Shown: positions 6,566-13,652, counted from the stretch's first letter. The stretch: 16,815 nt of DNA from Candidatus Woesearchaeota archaeon (GCA_030751755.1 JASMFO010000081.1:1-16815); one strand, 5' to 3'. A program made the numbers and translations. Notes: generated by a model from the sequence alone, not told the origin.

Positions 6566-7636
6566 ATGATTTCACATAAGAAGTATATGGATATAGCCTT
6601 AAATCTAGCCGAGAAAGGCAAGGGTTGTGTAAGCCCAAATCCTCTTGTTGGCTGCATTATTGTAAAAAGAGGCAATATTGTAGGCCGCGGTTATCACAAA
6701 AAATATGGGGAAAGCCATGCGGAAATAAATGCGTTAAAGGCTGCTGGTAAAAAGGCAAACAATGCAACCATGTATGTCAATATTGAACCGTGTTCTCATT
6801 GGGGAAAAACCAGTCCATGCACAGAAAAAATTGTTGAAGCCGGTATTAGAGAAGTTGTTGTCGGAATGGAAGATCCTAACTCTTTGGTGGATGGTTATAA
6901 GGAATTAAAGTTCCGCGGCTTAAAGACAAGAATTGGGATTTTAAGGGACAAGGCAAAAAAACTGAATGAAAATTACATCAAATATATGAAAACAAAAAAG
7001 CCCTTCATAATCCTGAAATTGGCTATGAGCCTTGACGGGAAAATAGCAACTTCTAGCGGCGATTCAAAATATATAACAAGCAGGGCAGCAAGAAAATGTG
7101 TCCATCAGCTTAGAAATGATGTTGATGCTGTTATGGTTGGCATAAATACAATCACACGCGATAACCCAATACTGGATTCGAGACTTGTTAAAGGAAAAAA
7201 TCCTAAGAAGATAATAGTAGATTCAAGCTTAAAAATATCAGAAAGTTCAAAAATTCTTAAAGATCCAAGCAAGGTCATAATTGCAACAACAAAAAAAGCA
7301 TCCAGAAAAAAGATTGATAAATTACAGCATAAAGGTGTTAGAATATTAATATTAAAACCAAAAAAAGGACTTGTTGATTTAAAAGAACTGGTAAAGGAAC
7401 TTGGAAAATCTGAAATAGCATCTGTCATTATAGAAGGCGGTGCAGAGCTAAGCGGAAATGCAATCAAAGAAGAGATTGTAGACAAGCTTTTGATATTTAC
7501 TGCGCCAAAGATAATAGGAAATGGCCTCAATCCAATAAAGAATCTAGGCATTAAGAAGGTCAACAAAGCCATAAAGCTAAAGAATATTTCGACAAAAAAT
7601 ATAGGAAAGGACTTTCTAGTGGAAGGATACCTATAA
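6566..7636 (+). CDS. ribD: Bifunctional riboflavin biosynthesis protein RibD (deaminase + reductase)
   Basis: Catalyses two steps of riboflavin synthesis: deamination of the diaminopyrimidine phosphoribosyl intermediate and reduction of its ribosyl side chain with NADPH. Seen in 356 residues: an N-terminal deaminase domain (about 1-145) with V-S-P-N-P-L-V-G-C, zinc ligand His51 and catalytic Glu53 in H-A-E, and zinc ligands Cys76 and Cys85 in P-C-S-H-W-G-K-T-S-P-C. A C-terminal reductase domain follows (about 145-356) with L-K-L-A-M-S-L-D-G-K-I-A, G-I-N-T-I-x-x-D-N-P and V-I-I-E-G-G-A-E-L. The two-domain, deaminase-first arrangement is the bacterial type; many archaea use a single-domain reductase instead, so gene transfer is likely. 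A hairpin terminator follows at once, and ribB has its own promoter. Confidence 0.95.
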   Translation: MISHKKYMDIALNLAEKGKGCVSPNPLVGCIIVKRGNIVGRGYHKKYGESHAEINALKAAGKKANNATMYVNIEPCSHWGKTSPCTEKIVEAGIREVVVGMEDPNSLVDGYKELKFRGLKTRIGILRDKAKKLNENYIKYMKTKKPFIILKLAMSLDGKIATSSGDSKYITSRAARKCVHQLRNDVDAVMVGINTITRDNPILDSRLVKGKNPKKIIVDSSLKISESSKILKDPSKVIIATTKKASRKKIDKLQHKGVRILILKPKKGLVDLKELVKELGKSEIASVIIEGGAELSGNAIKEEIVDKLLIFTAPKIIGNGLNPIKNLGIKKVNKAIKLKNISTKNIGKDFLVEGYL

Positions 7637-7675
7637 CCAAAAAAAAACCGTGGAAACACGGTTTCTTGGGTTTTT
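7637..7675 (+). terminator. Hairpin terminator after ribD
   Basis: AAACCGTG (7645-7652), a GAAA tetraloop (7653-7656) and CACGGTTT (7657-7664) form an eight-pair stem; CCAA (7637-7640) can pair with TTGG (7666-7669) outside it, and five T residues follow at 7671-7675. It starts directly after the ribD stop codon and resembles a bacterial intrinsic terminator, unusual in archaea, where T-runs generally suffice. Confidence 0.65.
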
Positions 7676-7684
7676 GTAACCACA

Positions 7685-7696
7685 AACTATAAAAAC
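7685..7696 (+). promoter_or_regulatory. TATA box of ribB
   Basis: AACTATAAAAAC is centred about 29 bases before the ATG at 7719 and follows the ribD terminator, so ribB is probably transcribed separately and without a leader. Confidence 0.5.
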
Positions 7697-7718
7697 TCTT
7701 TATTTTAACTGGACAATA

Positions 7719-8381
7719 ATGGAATTCAGCAAAATAGAAGACGCTATTAACGATGTTAAAAGAGGAAAGTTTGTCATTGTAGTAGATGATGAAAACAGGG
7801 AGAATGAAGGTGACCTAGTTCTTGCTGCTGAAAAGGCAACAGCGGATAAGATAAATTACATGATAAAGAATGCGCGCGGCTTAGTGTGCATGCCTATCAT
7901 AAGGGAAAGATTGGAGCAATTAAACATTCCTCCAATGGTCGATCATAAAGAAGTCAATAGATGCATGTTTAGTATTCCTGTTGATTACAGAAACGGAACA
8001 ACAACAGGAATTTCTCCAGCTGATAGAGCAGCCACAATAATTGCTTTGACAGACAATAATCTCAAAACCCAAGACTTTGCCATGCCCGGGCATTTATTTC
8101 CAATACTGTATAAAAAAGGAGGTGTTTTAGTCCGCGAAGGACATACAGAAGCATCTGTTGATTTGGCAAAGCTTGCTGGCATGTATCCTGCAGCTGTAAT
8201 ATGTGAAATAATAAATGATGACGGAAGCATGGCAAAGCTGCCTGATATCATAGAGTTTTCAAAAAAGCATAATAATATGAAGATTGTTACTATTAAGGAT
8301 TTGATTGATTATATAAAGAAAAATCCTGATGCTAATAAAGTTGAGGAAAAAAGTGTAGTTTTAGACGCACAAAACCAATAA
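7719..8381 (+). CDS. ribB: 3,4-dihydroxy-2-butanone-4-phosphate synthase RibB
   Basis: Converts ribulose 5-phosphate to dihydroxybutanone phosphate, the four-carbon precursor of lumazine in riboflavin synthesis; Mg2+ dependent. Seen in 220 residues: D-D-E-N-R-E-N-E-G-D-L near 23-33 with the acidic catalytic loop, Y-R-N-G-T-T-T-G-I-S-P-A-D-R-A near 90-104, P-G-H-L-F-P near 123-128, and R-E-G-H-T-E-A-S-V-D-L near 138-148, all signatures of the family. It is the stand-alone form with no GTP cyclohydrolase II domain fused. Together with ribD it marks a riboflavin locus, but lumazine synthase, riboflavin synthase and a GTP cyclohydrolase are not in the window. Confidence 0.96.
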   Translation: MEFSKIEDAINDVKRGKFVIVVDDENRENEGDLVLAAEKATADKINYMIKNARGLVCMPIIRERLEQLNIPPMVDHKEVNRCMFSIPVDYRNGTTTGISPADRAATIIALTDNNLKTQDFAMPGHLFPILYKKGGVLVREGHTEASVDLAKLAGMYPAAVICEIINDDGSMAKLPDIIEFSKKHNNMKIVTIKDLIDYIKKNPDANKVEEKSVVLDAQNQ

Positions 8382-8393
8382 CCTTTATAAATC
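8382..8393 (+). promoter_or_regulatory. TATA box of the small lipoprotein gene
   Basis: CCTTTATAAATC begins right after the ribB stop codon and is centred about 28 bases before the ATG at 8415. Confidence 0.5.
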
Positions 8394-8414
8394 GATATTC
8401 TTTACCACCACTGC

Positions 8415-8792
8415 ATGAGAGTTAAATTAATATTATTCGTAATTTCACTATTCTTTTTAGCTAGCTGTACGTATGGGCAACCAAAAAACAATGATTCAGG
8501 AGAAGCATTAATTTTTATTGTTAATGAGAATAATGTTGAACCACAGACAATGACTTTTGTTGTTGAAGAAAAAAATCCCTTATCATGGATTGATGAAACA
8601 AAACAACAGAGATACCAGCAGAATTTAAGAAGGAATCTTAAAGAATATCATGACAATCAAGAAGAAATTGCTTTTAGGCAGAAATTTGCAAACGTAAGAA
8701 GAATTATTGATAATGATCTTGGTGAAAGTGAATTAATCATAGGATATGATAAAGGGCTGGATAATCCTAATTTTAAGGAAGTTGATTATTGA
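8415..8792 (+). CDS. Predicted small lipoprotein of unknown function
   Basis: A 125-residue protein with a lysine/arginine start, a hydrophobic segment (about 5-16) and L-A-S-C, a lipobox-like site at residues 15-18, which predicts export and lipid anchoring at Cys18. The mature part is polar and rich in Asn, Glu, Gln and Lys. It has a hydrophobic strand-like segment (A-L-I-F-I-V-N-E), then a probably helical stretch rich in Gln and Arg. No domain is recognised. It has its own TATA box and lies between ribB and argS without obvious functional connection to either. Confidence 0.75.
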   Translation: MRVKLILFVISLFFLASCTYGQPKNNDSGEALIFIVNENNVEPQTMTFVVEEKNPLSWIDETKQQRYQQNLRRNLKEYHDNQEEIAFRQKFANVRRIIDNDLGESELIIGYDKGLDNPNFKEVDY

Positions 8793-8814
8793 TATTAGCA
8801 TCAATTAAATCAAT

Positions 8815-8827
8815 AAATTTATATTAT
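8815..8827 (+). promoter_or_regulatory. TATA box of argS
   Basis: AAATTTATATTAT is centred about 27 bases before the ATG at 8848, again suggesting a leaderless transcript. Confidence 0.5.
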
Positions 8828-8847
8828 ACCGCTCTCTTAATTCTGCT

Positions 8848-10509
8848 ATGGACAAATTCAGGGAAGAAATAATAAAATCACTAAAAAAAGAGGTAAAAAC
8901 AGATATAGAGTTAGAAGTTCCTCCAAAACCAGATATGGGTGACTATGCCTTTCCTTGCTTTTCTTTAGCTAAAATTTACAAGAAAAATCCTAATGAAATA
9001 GCTAATGAACTATCAACAAAGATAAAGACAAATAAATTTATAACAGAAATAAAAGCTATTGGACCTTATCTTAATTTTTTTGTTAATAAAGATTCATTAA
9101 CAGAAGGAACATTAATCAAAATATTGAAAGAAAAAGACAAATACGGCTCATCAAATATTGGAAAAAATAAAAAACTTATTCTTGAGCATACATCCATTAA
9201 TCCTAATGCAAGCCCCCATGTAGGTAGGGCAAGAAATGCATTGATTGGGGATGCATTAGCAAGAGTCCTAAGATTTCAAAAATATAAAGTCGAAGTCCAT
9301 TATTACGTCAATGATATTGGCAAGCAGATAGCAATGCTAGTTTTAGCATCTAAAAATAAAAAAAATATTAAATTTAATGATTTATTAAAAATTTATATTA
9401 ATATTGCTAAAAAAGTTGAGACTAATAAGGATTTGGAAAAAAATGTATTGAATTTATTGTACAAACTTGAGAATGGAGATAAAAAAATAATTAATGAATT
9501 CAAAAAAATTGTAAATATTTCTGTTAAAGGCCAGATTAAAATTTTATCTGGGTTAGGCATTAAATACGATAAATTTGATTACGAATCCAGCTATTTGTGG
9601 AGCAAAAAAACCCACGAAGCGTTAAAATTATTGGAAAAAACCGGGAAATTTTTCTTTGACAAAGACAACAGGTTTGTTTTGGATGAAAAAGGCTTTGAAT
9701 TGGGGATGAAAGTTCCTGTTTTGGTTTTAACAAGGGGAGATGGTACTTCCTTGTATCCATTAAGGGATATTGCTTATGCACTAGACGTTGCTCAAAAGCA
9801 GAAATACATAGTTGTTTTAGGAGAAGATCAAAAATTGTATAATGAACAGATTAACGCTGCTTTAAAAATATTGGAAAAAAAGACTAGAAAAGCAATTTAT
9901 TATTCTTTTGTTTTATTGGATGAAGGGAAGATGTCTACAAGAAAGGGAAATATAGTTTTGCTGGAAGACTTTATGTTAGAGGCATTAAAAAAAGCAGGAA
10001 ACGAATTAAAACAGAGATACAAAAAAATCGACAGCAAAGCAGCAAAAATAATCGGTTACGGAGCATTAAAATATGCAATCCTGAAAGTAAGCCCTGAGAA
10101 AAATGTTACCTTTAACTGGCAGCAAGCCTTAAACTTTGAAGGAGAGACAGCTCCTTATATACAGTATGCTTATGCAAGAATAAGCAGCATAATTAAGAAA
10201 TACAAAAAGCAATTGCCAAAAAAAGCTGATTTCTCATTATTAAATTCAAAAGAAGAGATAGGGTTAATAAAAAAATTATCTGCTTTTCCTCAAATTGTTG
10301 AGAAAACAGGCAATGAGTCAAGGCCAAATATTGTTACGAATTATGCTTACGAGCTTGCAAAACAATTTAATGAATTCTACCACATTCATAATATCTTAAA
10401 GGAAAAACAAGATATAAAAAATGCAAGATTATTGTTAGCAAGCTGTGTAAGGCAGACACTAAAGAATAGTTTGAATTTGCTTGGGATAGAAGTTCTTGAT
10501 AGGATGTAA
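8848..10509 (+). CDS. argS: Arginyl-tRNA synthetase
   Basis: Class I aminoacyl-tRNA synthetase charging tRNA-Arg. Seen in 553 residues: an N-terminal tRNA-binding domain (about 1-85, including the D-M-G-D-Y-A-F-P-C-F block), the catalytic core starting at E-H-T-S-I-N-P-N-A with the HIGH-type motif H-V-G-R at 124-127, N-D-I-G-K-Q, the D-G-T-S-L-Y-P-L-R-D-I-A-Y block, and the KMSKS-type motif K-M-S-T-R-K-G at 361-367. A DALR-type anticodon-binding C-terminal domain follows (about 430-553). The length is within the normal range and all signatures are intact. A cognate tRNA-Arg(UCU) gene lies 3.5 kb downstream on the other strand. Confidence 0.97.
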   Translation: MDKFREEIIKSLKKEVKTDIELEVPPKPDMGDYAFPCFSLAKIYKKNPNEIANELSTKIKTNKFITEIKAIGPYLNFFVNKDSLTEGTLIKILKEKDKYGSSNIGKNKKLILEHTSINPNASPHVGRARNALIGDALARVLRFQKYKVEVHYYVNDIGKQIAMLVLASKNKKNIKFNDLLKIYINIAKKVETNKDLEKNVLNLLYKLENGDKKIINEFKKIVNISVKGQIKILSGLGIKYDKFDYESSYLWSKKTHEALKLLEKTGKFFFDKDNRFVLDEKGFELGMKVPVLVLTRGDGTSLYPLRDIAYALDVAQKQKYIVVLGEDQKLYNEQINAALKILEKKTRKAIYYSFVLLDEGKMSTRKGNIVLLEDFMLEALKKAGNELKQRYKKIDSKAAKIIGYGALKYAILKVSPEKNVTFNWQQALNFEGETAPYIQYAYARISSIIKKYKKQLPKKADFSLLNSKEEIGLIKKLSAFPQIVEKTGNESRPNIVTNYAYELAKQFNEFYHIHNILKEKQDIKNARLLLASCVRQTLKNSLNLLGIEVLDRM

Positions 10510-10536
10510 ATACTCCTTTTTAACCATTAAACCAAA

Positions 10537-10547
10537 CATTTATATAG
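10537..10547 (+). promoter_or_regulatory. TATA box of the 8-codon mini-gene unit
   Basis: CATTTATATAG lies about 58 bases before the ATG at 10600; transcription would start near 10567-10570, leaving a leader of about 30 bases that contains the GGAGGA ribosome-binding site at 10588-10593. This departs from the leaderless pattern seen elsewhere in the window. Confidence 0.5.
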
Positions 10548-10599
10548 TAATAAGCCCAATAAAAGGATATAACATTAAAAACTATATGGAGGAACCAAA

Positions 10600-10626
10600 A
10601 TGAAAGGCGGAGACGGATGCTGTTAA
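10600..10626 (+). CDS. Possible 8-residue peptide MKGGDGCC
   Basis: An ATG-TAA reading frame of eight codons encoding MKGGDGCC. It is preceded by GGAGGA at 10588-10593 with six bases between it and the ATG, one of the strongest ribosome-binding sites in the window, and by a TATA box. It is followed within about 20 bases by a T-rich tract (10647-10671). The whole unit fits between argS and the convergent trmI and contains no other sizeable ORF. Such a short frame can arise by chance, and the transcript could instead be a small RNA. The Gly-rich, Cys-Cys ending suggests metal or thiol chemistry if it is translated. No known family is recognised. Confidence 0.35.
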   Translation: MKGGDGCC

Positions 10627-10646
10627 TTCAGCTAAATAATTAAAAA

Positions 10647-10671
10647 TTTTATTTTTTTATTTTTATTTTTT
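10647..10671 (+). terminator. T-rich termination region
   Basis: Runs of T separated by single A residues (10647-10671) follow the mini-gene and fit archaeal T-run termination. A weak A/T dyad (AAAAATTTT, 10642-10650) precedes it. The tract lies between the mini-gene and the convergent trmI gene. Confidence 0.5.
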
Positions 10672-10676
10672 AAAAA

Positions 10677-11399
10677 CTAAATTCTTCTAACAAAACTAAC
10701 AAATCCAGAATGCCCTATTTGCTGGCTCCTGGGTCTGACTTTCCTATCATCAATTTCCCATTCCCTTTCAATAATCTCAGAAGTCTTTACATGGACAAAA
10801 TCTTTATCATTATTTATCTTGTTTACAAAATCAGCGGTTTGTGGAATACAGGGGCTGTAGGAAACCAGAAAACCGCCAAACTTTAATGCTTTTTTAGCAG
10901 AATCTATTGCTTTCCAAGGTTCCGGTAAATCTAAAACAATTAAATCAACATTTTTTTCATCAACCCCCTCATAAATATCCTTATTTTTTATTTTAACATT
11001 TTTTAATCCCAAATAATCAATATTCTTCTTTACTATTTCAATAAAATCTTTCCTTATCTCATAAGTTGTAACTTCTTTTACAATATTAGCTAAAAAACAG
11101 CACAAAGCTCCTGAACCACTCCCTGCATCCACCACTTTTGATTTATTATCAATCCCAGTCTCTGCTACAATTAGACCAACATCTTTCAAAGGGATTATCT
11201 GAGCATTCCTTTTTATTTTTCTATAAAAGTCAATAAAATAAGGATTAAATATTGAGAATTTTTTATTGGTGTTCGTGTTTATTGTACTATTATTTTTCTT
11301 TAAATCTTCTTTCTTAAAAAAGCCGTATTTTGTATGATAATCCTTAGAAGTGTCTTTAACCAAAAACTTGTCATTTTTATTCATTAATACTTTCGCCAT
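10677..11399 (-). CDS. trmI: tRNA (adenine-N1)-methyltransferase TrmI (m1A57/58)
   Basis: SAM-dependent enzyme methylating N1 of adenine 57/58 in the T-loop of tRNA. Seen in 240 residues: a small N-terminal domain (about 1-65) and a Rossmann methyltransferase domain with motif I V-D-A-G-S-G-S-G-A-L at 90-99. Acidic E-I-R ends the next strand, D-L-P-E-P-W is the catalytic-site motif, S-Y-S-P-C-I-P-Q follows, and R-P-R-S-Q-Q-I-G-H-S-G-F lies near the C-terminus. These features are specific to the TrmI/Gcd14 group. Archaeal TrmI is a homotetramer. The gene stands alone on the minus strand, facing away from the redox operon with which it shares a bidirectional promoter region. Confidence 0.92.
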   Translation of the reverse strand: MAKVLMNKNDKFLVKDTSKDYHTKYGFFKKEDLKKNNSTINTNTNKKFSIFNPYFIDFYRKIKRNAQIIPLKDVGLIVAETGIDNKSKVVDAGSGSGALCCFLANIVKEVTTYEIRKDFIEIVKKNIDYLGLKNVKIKNKDIYEGVDEKNVDLIVLDLPEPWKAIDSAKKALKFGGFLVSYSPCIPQTADFVNKINNDKDFVHVKTSEIIEREWEIDDRKVRPRSQQIGHSGFVSFVRRI

Positions 11400-11418
11400 T
11401 TGAATTTGGAATATACCT

Positions 11419-11429
11419 CAATTTAAAAA
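11419..11429 (-). promoter_or_regulatory. TATA-like promoter of trmI
   Basis: TTTTTAAATTG on the minus strand is centred about 25 bases before the ATG at 11399. It abuts the plus-strand box of the redox operon. Confidence 0.5.
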
Positions 11430-11441
11430 CATTTTTATATG
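11430..11441 (+). promoter_or_regulatory. TATA box of the thiol/redox operon
   Basis: CATTTTTATATG lies about 38 bases before the ATG at 11474. The first gene has an AGGTGAT ribosome-binding site at 11463-11469, so this transcript probably begins just before that site with a short leader. Confidence 0.5.
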
Positions 11442-11473
11442 ATAAAGTAAATGGAAAGAAGTAGGTGATATTC

Positions 11474-11569
11474 ATGCCAAAAAAAGTTAAAAAAAGCAAA
11501 AAATCAGTTAAAAAATTAAAATCTACTAAAGTAAAAGCTAAAAAACCCAATGTATGTGAGTTTTGCTAA
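11474..11569 (+). CDS. 31-residue lysine-rich peptide ending in CxxC
   Basis: A short reading frame, ATG to TAA, beginning MPKKVKKSKKSVKKLK and ending P-N-V-C-E-F-C. Thirteen of 31 residues are lysine and the only cysteines are 28 and 31, the last residue. AGGTGAT at 11463-11469 is well placed as a ribosome-binding site, a TATA box lies upstream, and the next gene follows 15 bases later with its own GGGGTG site, so this looks like the first gene of the redox operon. The basic part could bind nucleic acid or membrane surface; the C-terminal CxxC could bind metal or be a thiol substrate. No family is recognised; translation is inferred, not shown. Confidence 0.6.
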   Translation: MPKKVKKSKKSVKKLKSTKVKAKKPNVCEFC

Positions 11570-11584
11570 AAAGGGGTGTAAAAA

Positions 11585-12217
11585 ATGAAAAAAGAGGGTA
11601 AAAATCAAAGTAATACTGTGCTTTTAGCAATAGTTGTAGGAGTTTTGGCTGGAGGCGTAACAGCCTATCTTGTTGTAAATTCTCAGCTTAATCAACCAAA
11701 AACACAGGATGAATTGATCAAAGAATTCTATGATGTTGAAACAGCAGTTCATGTAAGCCCACATGGCATGAGAAAGCATTTGGGGGAAAACCCTAATCAG
11801 GTTATTGTTGATTTAAGAAGCCAAGAAGAATATCAGACAGCTCATATTACTACTGCCATAAGTATACCTGCTTATGCAACGCCAGATAAATCTGATTATG
11901 GGGCTGTTGCTAGGATTGTTGGCGGATTTGAAAAAATATTAGAAGAAAACCCTAAAGCAGATATTATTGTTTATTGCTACTCTGGACCTTGTATGACTGG
12001 AAGAAAGATTGGTCATATGCTTGCAGACCATGGAATCTATGTAAGACATCTTGGCATTGGCTGGAGTGAATGGAAATATTATTGGAATATGTGGAACCAT
12101 GATGGAGAAACACAAGTTAACCCAGAGGAATTTATAACAAGCGGACCTGAACCCGGAACTTTGAGTGATGATTTATTAGGAACAGGTTGCCCTATAGGGG
12201 GGGAATTTGGATGCTGA
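11585..12217 (+). CDS. Membrane-anchored rhodanese-like protein with cysteine-containing tail
   Basis: A 210-residue protein with an N-terminal membrane segment (about 14-32, L-L-A-I-V-V-G-V-L-A-G-G) after a short basic start, so the remainder is expected outside the cytoplasm. The rhodanese domain spans about 58-170: V-I-V-D-L-R-S-Q-E-E-Y near 75-85, H-I-T-T-A-I-S-I-P near 91-99, and the active-site loop Y-C-Y-S-G-P-C-M-T-G with Cys131 as the expected persulfide cysteine. Typical loops read C-R-S-G-x-R-S; here a second cysteine (136) replaces the usual Arg region, so disulfide exchange is possible. The C-terminus G-C-P-I-G-G-E-F-G-C adds Cys202 and Cys210. It overlaps the next gene by seven bases. 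Sulfur transfer or thiol oxidoreduction on the outer face is the likely role. Confidence 0.85.
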   Translation: MKKEGKNQSNTVLLAIVVGVLAGGVTAYLVVNSQLNQPKTQDELIKEFYDVETAVHVSPHGMRKHLGENPNQVIVDLRSQEEYQTAHITTAISIPAYATPDKSDYGAVARIVGGFEKILEENPKADIIVYCYSGPCMTGRKIGHMLADHGIYVRHLGIGWSEWKYYWNMWNHDGETQVNPEEFITSGPEPGTLSDDLLGTGCPIGGEFGC

Positions 12218-12624
12218 GGATTATGCAGAAACTATTTTTAATATTTTTTTTATCAATTGCACTTCTTTTAGTTAGTTGTGCGCCTCAACAGGAAGCCCCT
12301 GAAGTACAAGAAGCTGCAGGTCCTTCGGAACTGGATGGTTTTGCTAAATGTGTGTATGAAACTGGAGCTAGGATGTACGGCCAATATACTTGTGGTGTAT
12401 GCAAGAAGCAAAGAGAGTTGTTTGGCCCTTCATTCCAGTATATCCAGGAGATAGAATGTCATCCTCGTGGAGAAAATCCTCAAACGCAAAGATGTTTGGA
12501 GAGGGATATTGAAAAGACTCCAACATGGATTCTTGAAAAAAATGGAATCGAATCAGACAGGCTTACAGGATTCCAGACTTTAGAACTTTTATCTGAATTT
12601 TCAGGTTGTCCATTAGAGCAATAA
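12211..12624 (+). CDS. Thioredoxin-like lipoprotein
   Basis: A 137-residue predicted lipoprotein with a hydrophobic signal (about 8-21) and lipobox L-V-S-C, lipid attachment expected at Cys23. The mature part is a short thioredoxin-like domain: F-A-K-C-V-Y-E-T-G-A-R-M-Y-G-Q-Y before the redox motif C-G-V-C at 61-64, then K-K-Q-R-E-L-F-G, two further cysteines (83 and 95), and T-P-T-W, the cis-proline region. This arrangement resembles the thioredoxin domains associated with VKOR and DsbA-like proteins. The ATG at 12211 overlaps the rhodanese stop; a second ATG at 12223 is also possible. It lies between a rhodanese and a CcdA-like protein, consistent with accepting or donating electrons on the outer face of the membrane. 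Confidence 0.85.
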   Translation: MLRIMQKLFLIFFLSIALLLVSCAPQQEAPEVQEAAGPSELDGFAKCVYETGARMYGQYTCGVCKKQRELFGPSFQYIQEIECHPRGENPQTQRCLERDIEKTPTWILEKNGIESDRLTGFQTLELLSEFSGCPLEQ

Positions 12625-12625
12625 A

Positions 12626-13339
12626 ATGGTTGAACAGCTTACTTTGGGCATAGTAATTGCAGCAGCTCTCGCAGACAGCATCAATCCATGTGTTTTTGGC
12701 GTTCTAATATTTCTACTGGCTTATATGGTTACTGTTTTCAAAAATAAATTAAAAATGCTTCTTGCTGGTTTGATTTATACAACTGTAGTTTATGTTACAT
12801 ATTTATTAATTGGAATTGGCATATTTGCATTTACGCAATCAACAGGAGTTGTCAAGCCATTTTACTGGGTTGCAGGAAGCATCGCCATAATCGCAGGCCT
12901 TCTTGAAGTCAAAGATTACTTTTGGTATGGCCGCGGCTTTTCATTGCAGATGATTCCAGGTGGAGCAGAAAAAATAAAGAAATTATCTAAGATTATGAAA
13001 GAGCTGGAAACTGAGCACCCATTTCTTAGCTTAGGTGTAGCAGCTTTACTTGGATTTGTCGTGGTGCTTTTCGAATTTCCATGTACTGGCGCGCCATACT
13101 TAGCAATACTAGCGTTGTTGTCAGCAGGAGATTACTCATCAGGAATACCCATGCTGCTGCTTTATAATCTAATATTTATACTTCCATTATTTGTTATTAT
13201 TGCTTTAGTCTATTTGGGTCATACATCCCATAAGCTTGAAAAATGGAGAAAAGAACATAGAGGATTGATGAGATTAGGAATTGGATTGTTTTTATTGGCA
13301 TTTGGAGCTTATCTGATAAATTTAGCTTTGCATTTGTAG
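12626..13339 (+). CDS. CcdA/DsbD-like transmembrane thiol-disulfide electron carrier
   Basis: A 237-residue polytopic membrane protein with about six hydrophobic segments. Seen: A-D-S-I-N-P-C at residues 16-22 in the first segment and F-P-C-T-G-A-P-Y with Cys153 in the fourth; this pair of membrane cysteines is the hallmark of CcdA and the DsbD central domain, which move electrons from cytoplasmic thioredoxin to proteins outside. A charged loop of about 40 residues (roughly 100-137) separates the two halves. One base separates it from the thioredoxin-like lipoprotein gene, its likely partner. Confidence 0.9.
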   Translation: MVEQLTLGIVIAAALADSINPCVFGVLIFLLAYMVTVFKNKLKMLLAGLIYTTVVYVTYLLIGIGIFAFTQSTGVVKPFYWVAGSIAIIAGLLEVKDYFWYGRGFSLQMIPGGAEKIKKLSKIMKELETEHPFLSLGVAALLGFVVVLFEFPCTGAPYLAILALLSAGDYSSGIPMLLLYNLIFILPLFVIIALVYLGHTSHKLEKWRKEHRGLMRLGIGLFLLAFGAYLINLALHL

Positions 13340-13349
13340 GTGAAAAACA

Positions 13350-13652
13350 ATGGAAAAAGAAGGACAAATATGTAAAAAGTGTATTGTAAAAACAAAAGGC
13401 CATACAGAAGAGTTTGATGAGAAAAAGGTATATGGATCAGTTTATGCTGCTTGTGCAAGCGCGCATTATGGTAAGGAAGAATGTGAGAAAACAGCCAATA
13501 ATGTAACAGTTAAGATTAAAAAATTTGTAAAGAATAAAAAAAGAATTGATTCTTCAGAAATCCGCAAAAAAATAGAGGATGAAGTGAAAAAGAAAGATGA
13601 AGAACTAGCATTCTTTTACGAACAGCATTTGCCTAATCTTAAGAAACTCTAG
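13350..13652 (+). CDS. Stand-alone ATP-cone domain protein
   Basis: A 100-residue protein consisting almost entirely of an ATP-cone, the nucleotide-sensing domain found in NrdR and at the N-terminus of ribonucleotide reductases. Seen: an N-terminal C-K-K-C (residues 8-11), V-K-T-K-G-H-T-E-E-F-D-E-K-K-V near 13-27, S-V-Y-A-A-C-A-S-A near 30-38 and the helical C-terminal part. An AGGTGAAAA site precedes the ATG, and ten bases separate it from the CcdA-like gene, so it is the last gene of the redox operon. Unlike NrdR it lacks a full zinc ribbon with four cysteines. Inference: it reports ATP/dATP level to a partner, possibly linking thiol supply with ribonucleotide reduction; no reductase is in the window. 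Confidence 0.82.
   Translation: MEKEGQICKKCIVKTKGHTEEFDEKKVYGSVYAACASAHYGKEECEKTANNVTVKIKKFVKNKKRIDSSEIRKKIEDEVKKKDEELAFFYEQHLPNLKKL

Noticed and set aside
10586..10603. Overlapping five-codon frame MEEPK before the 8-codon mini-gene
   Set aside because: Its start overlaps the ribosome-binding site of the mini-gene and it has no such site of its own.
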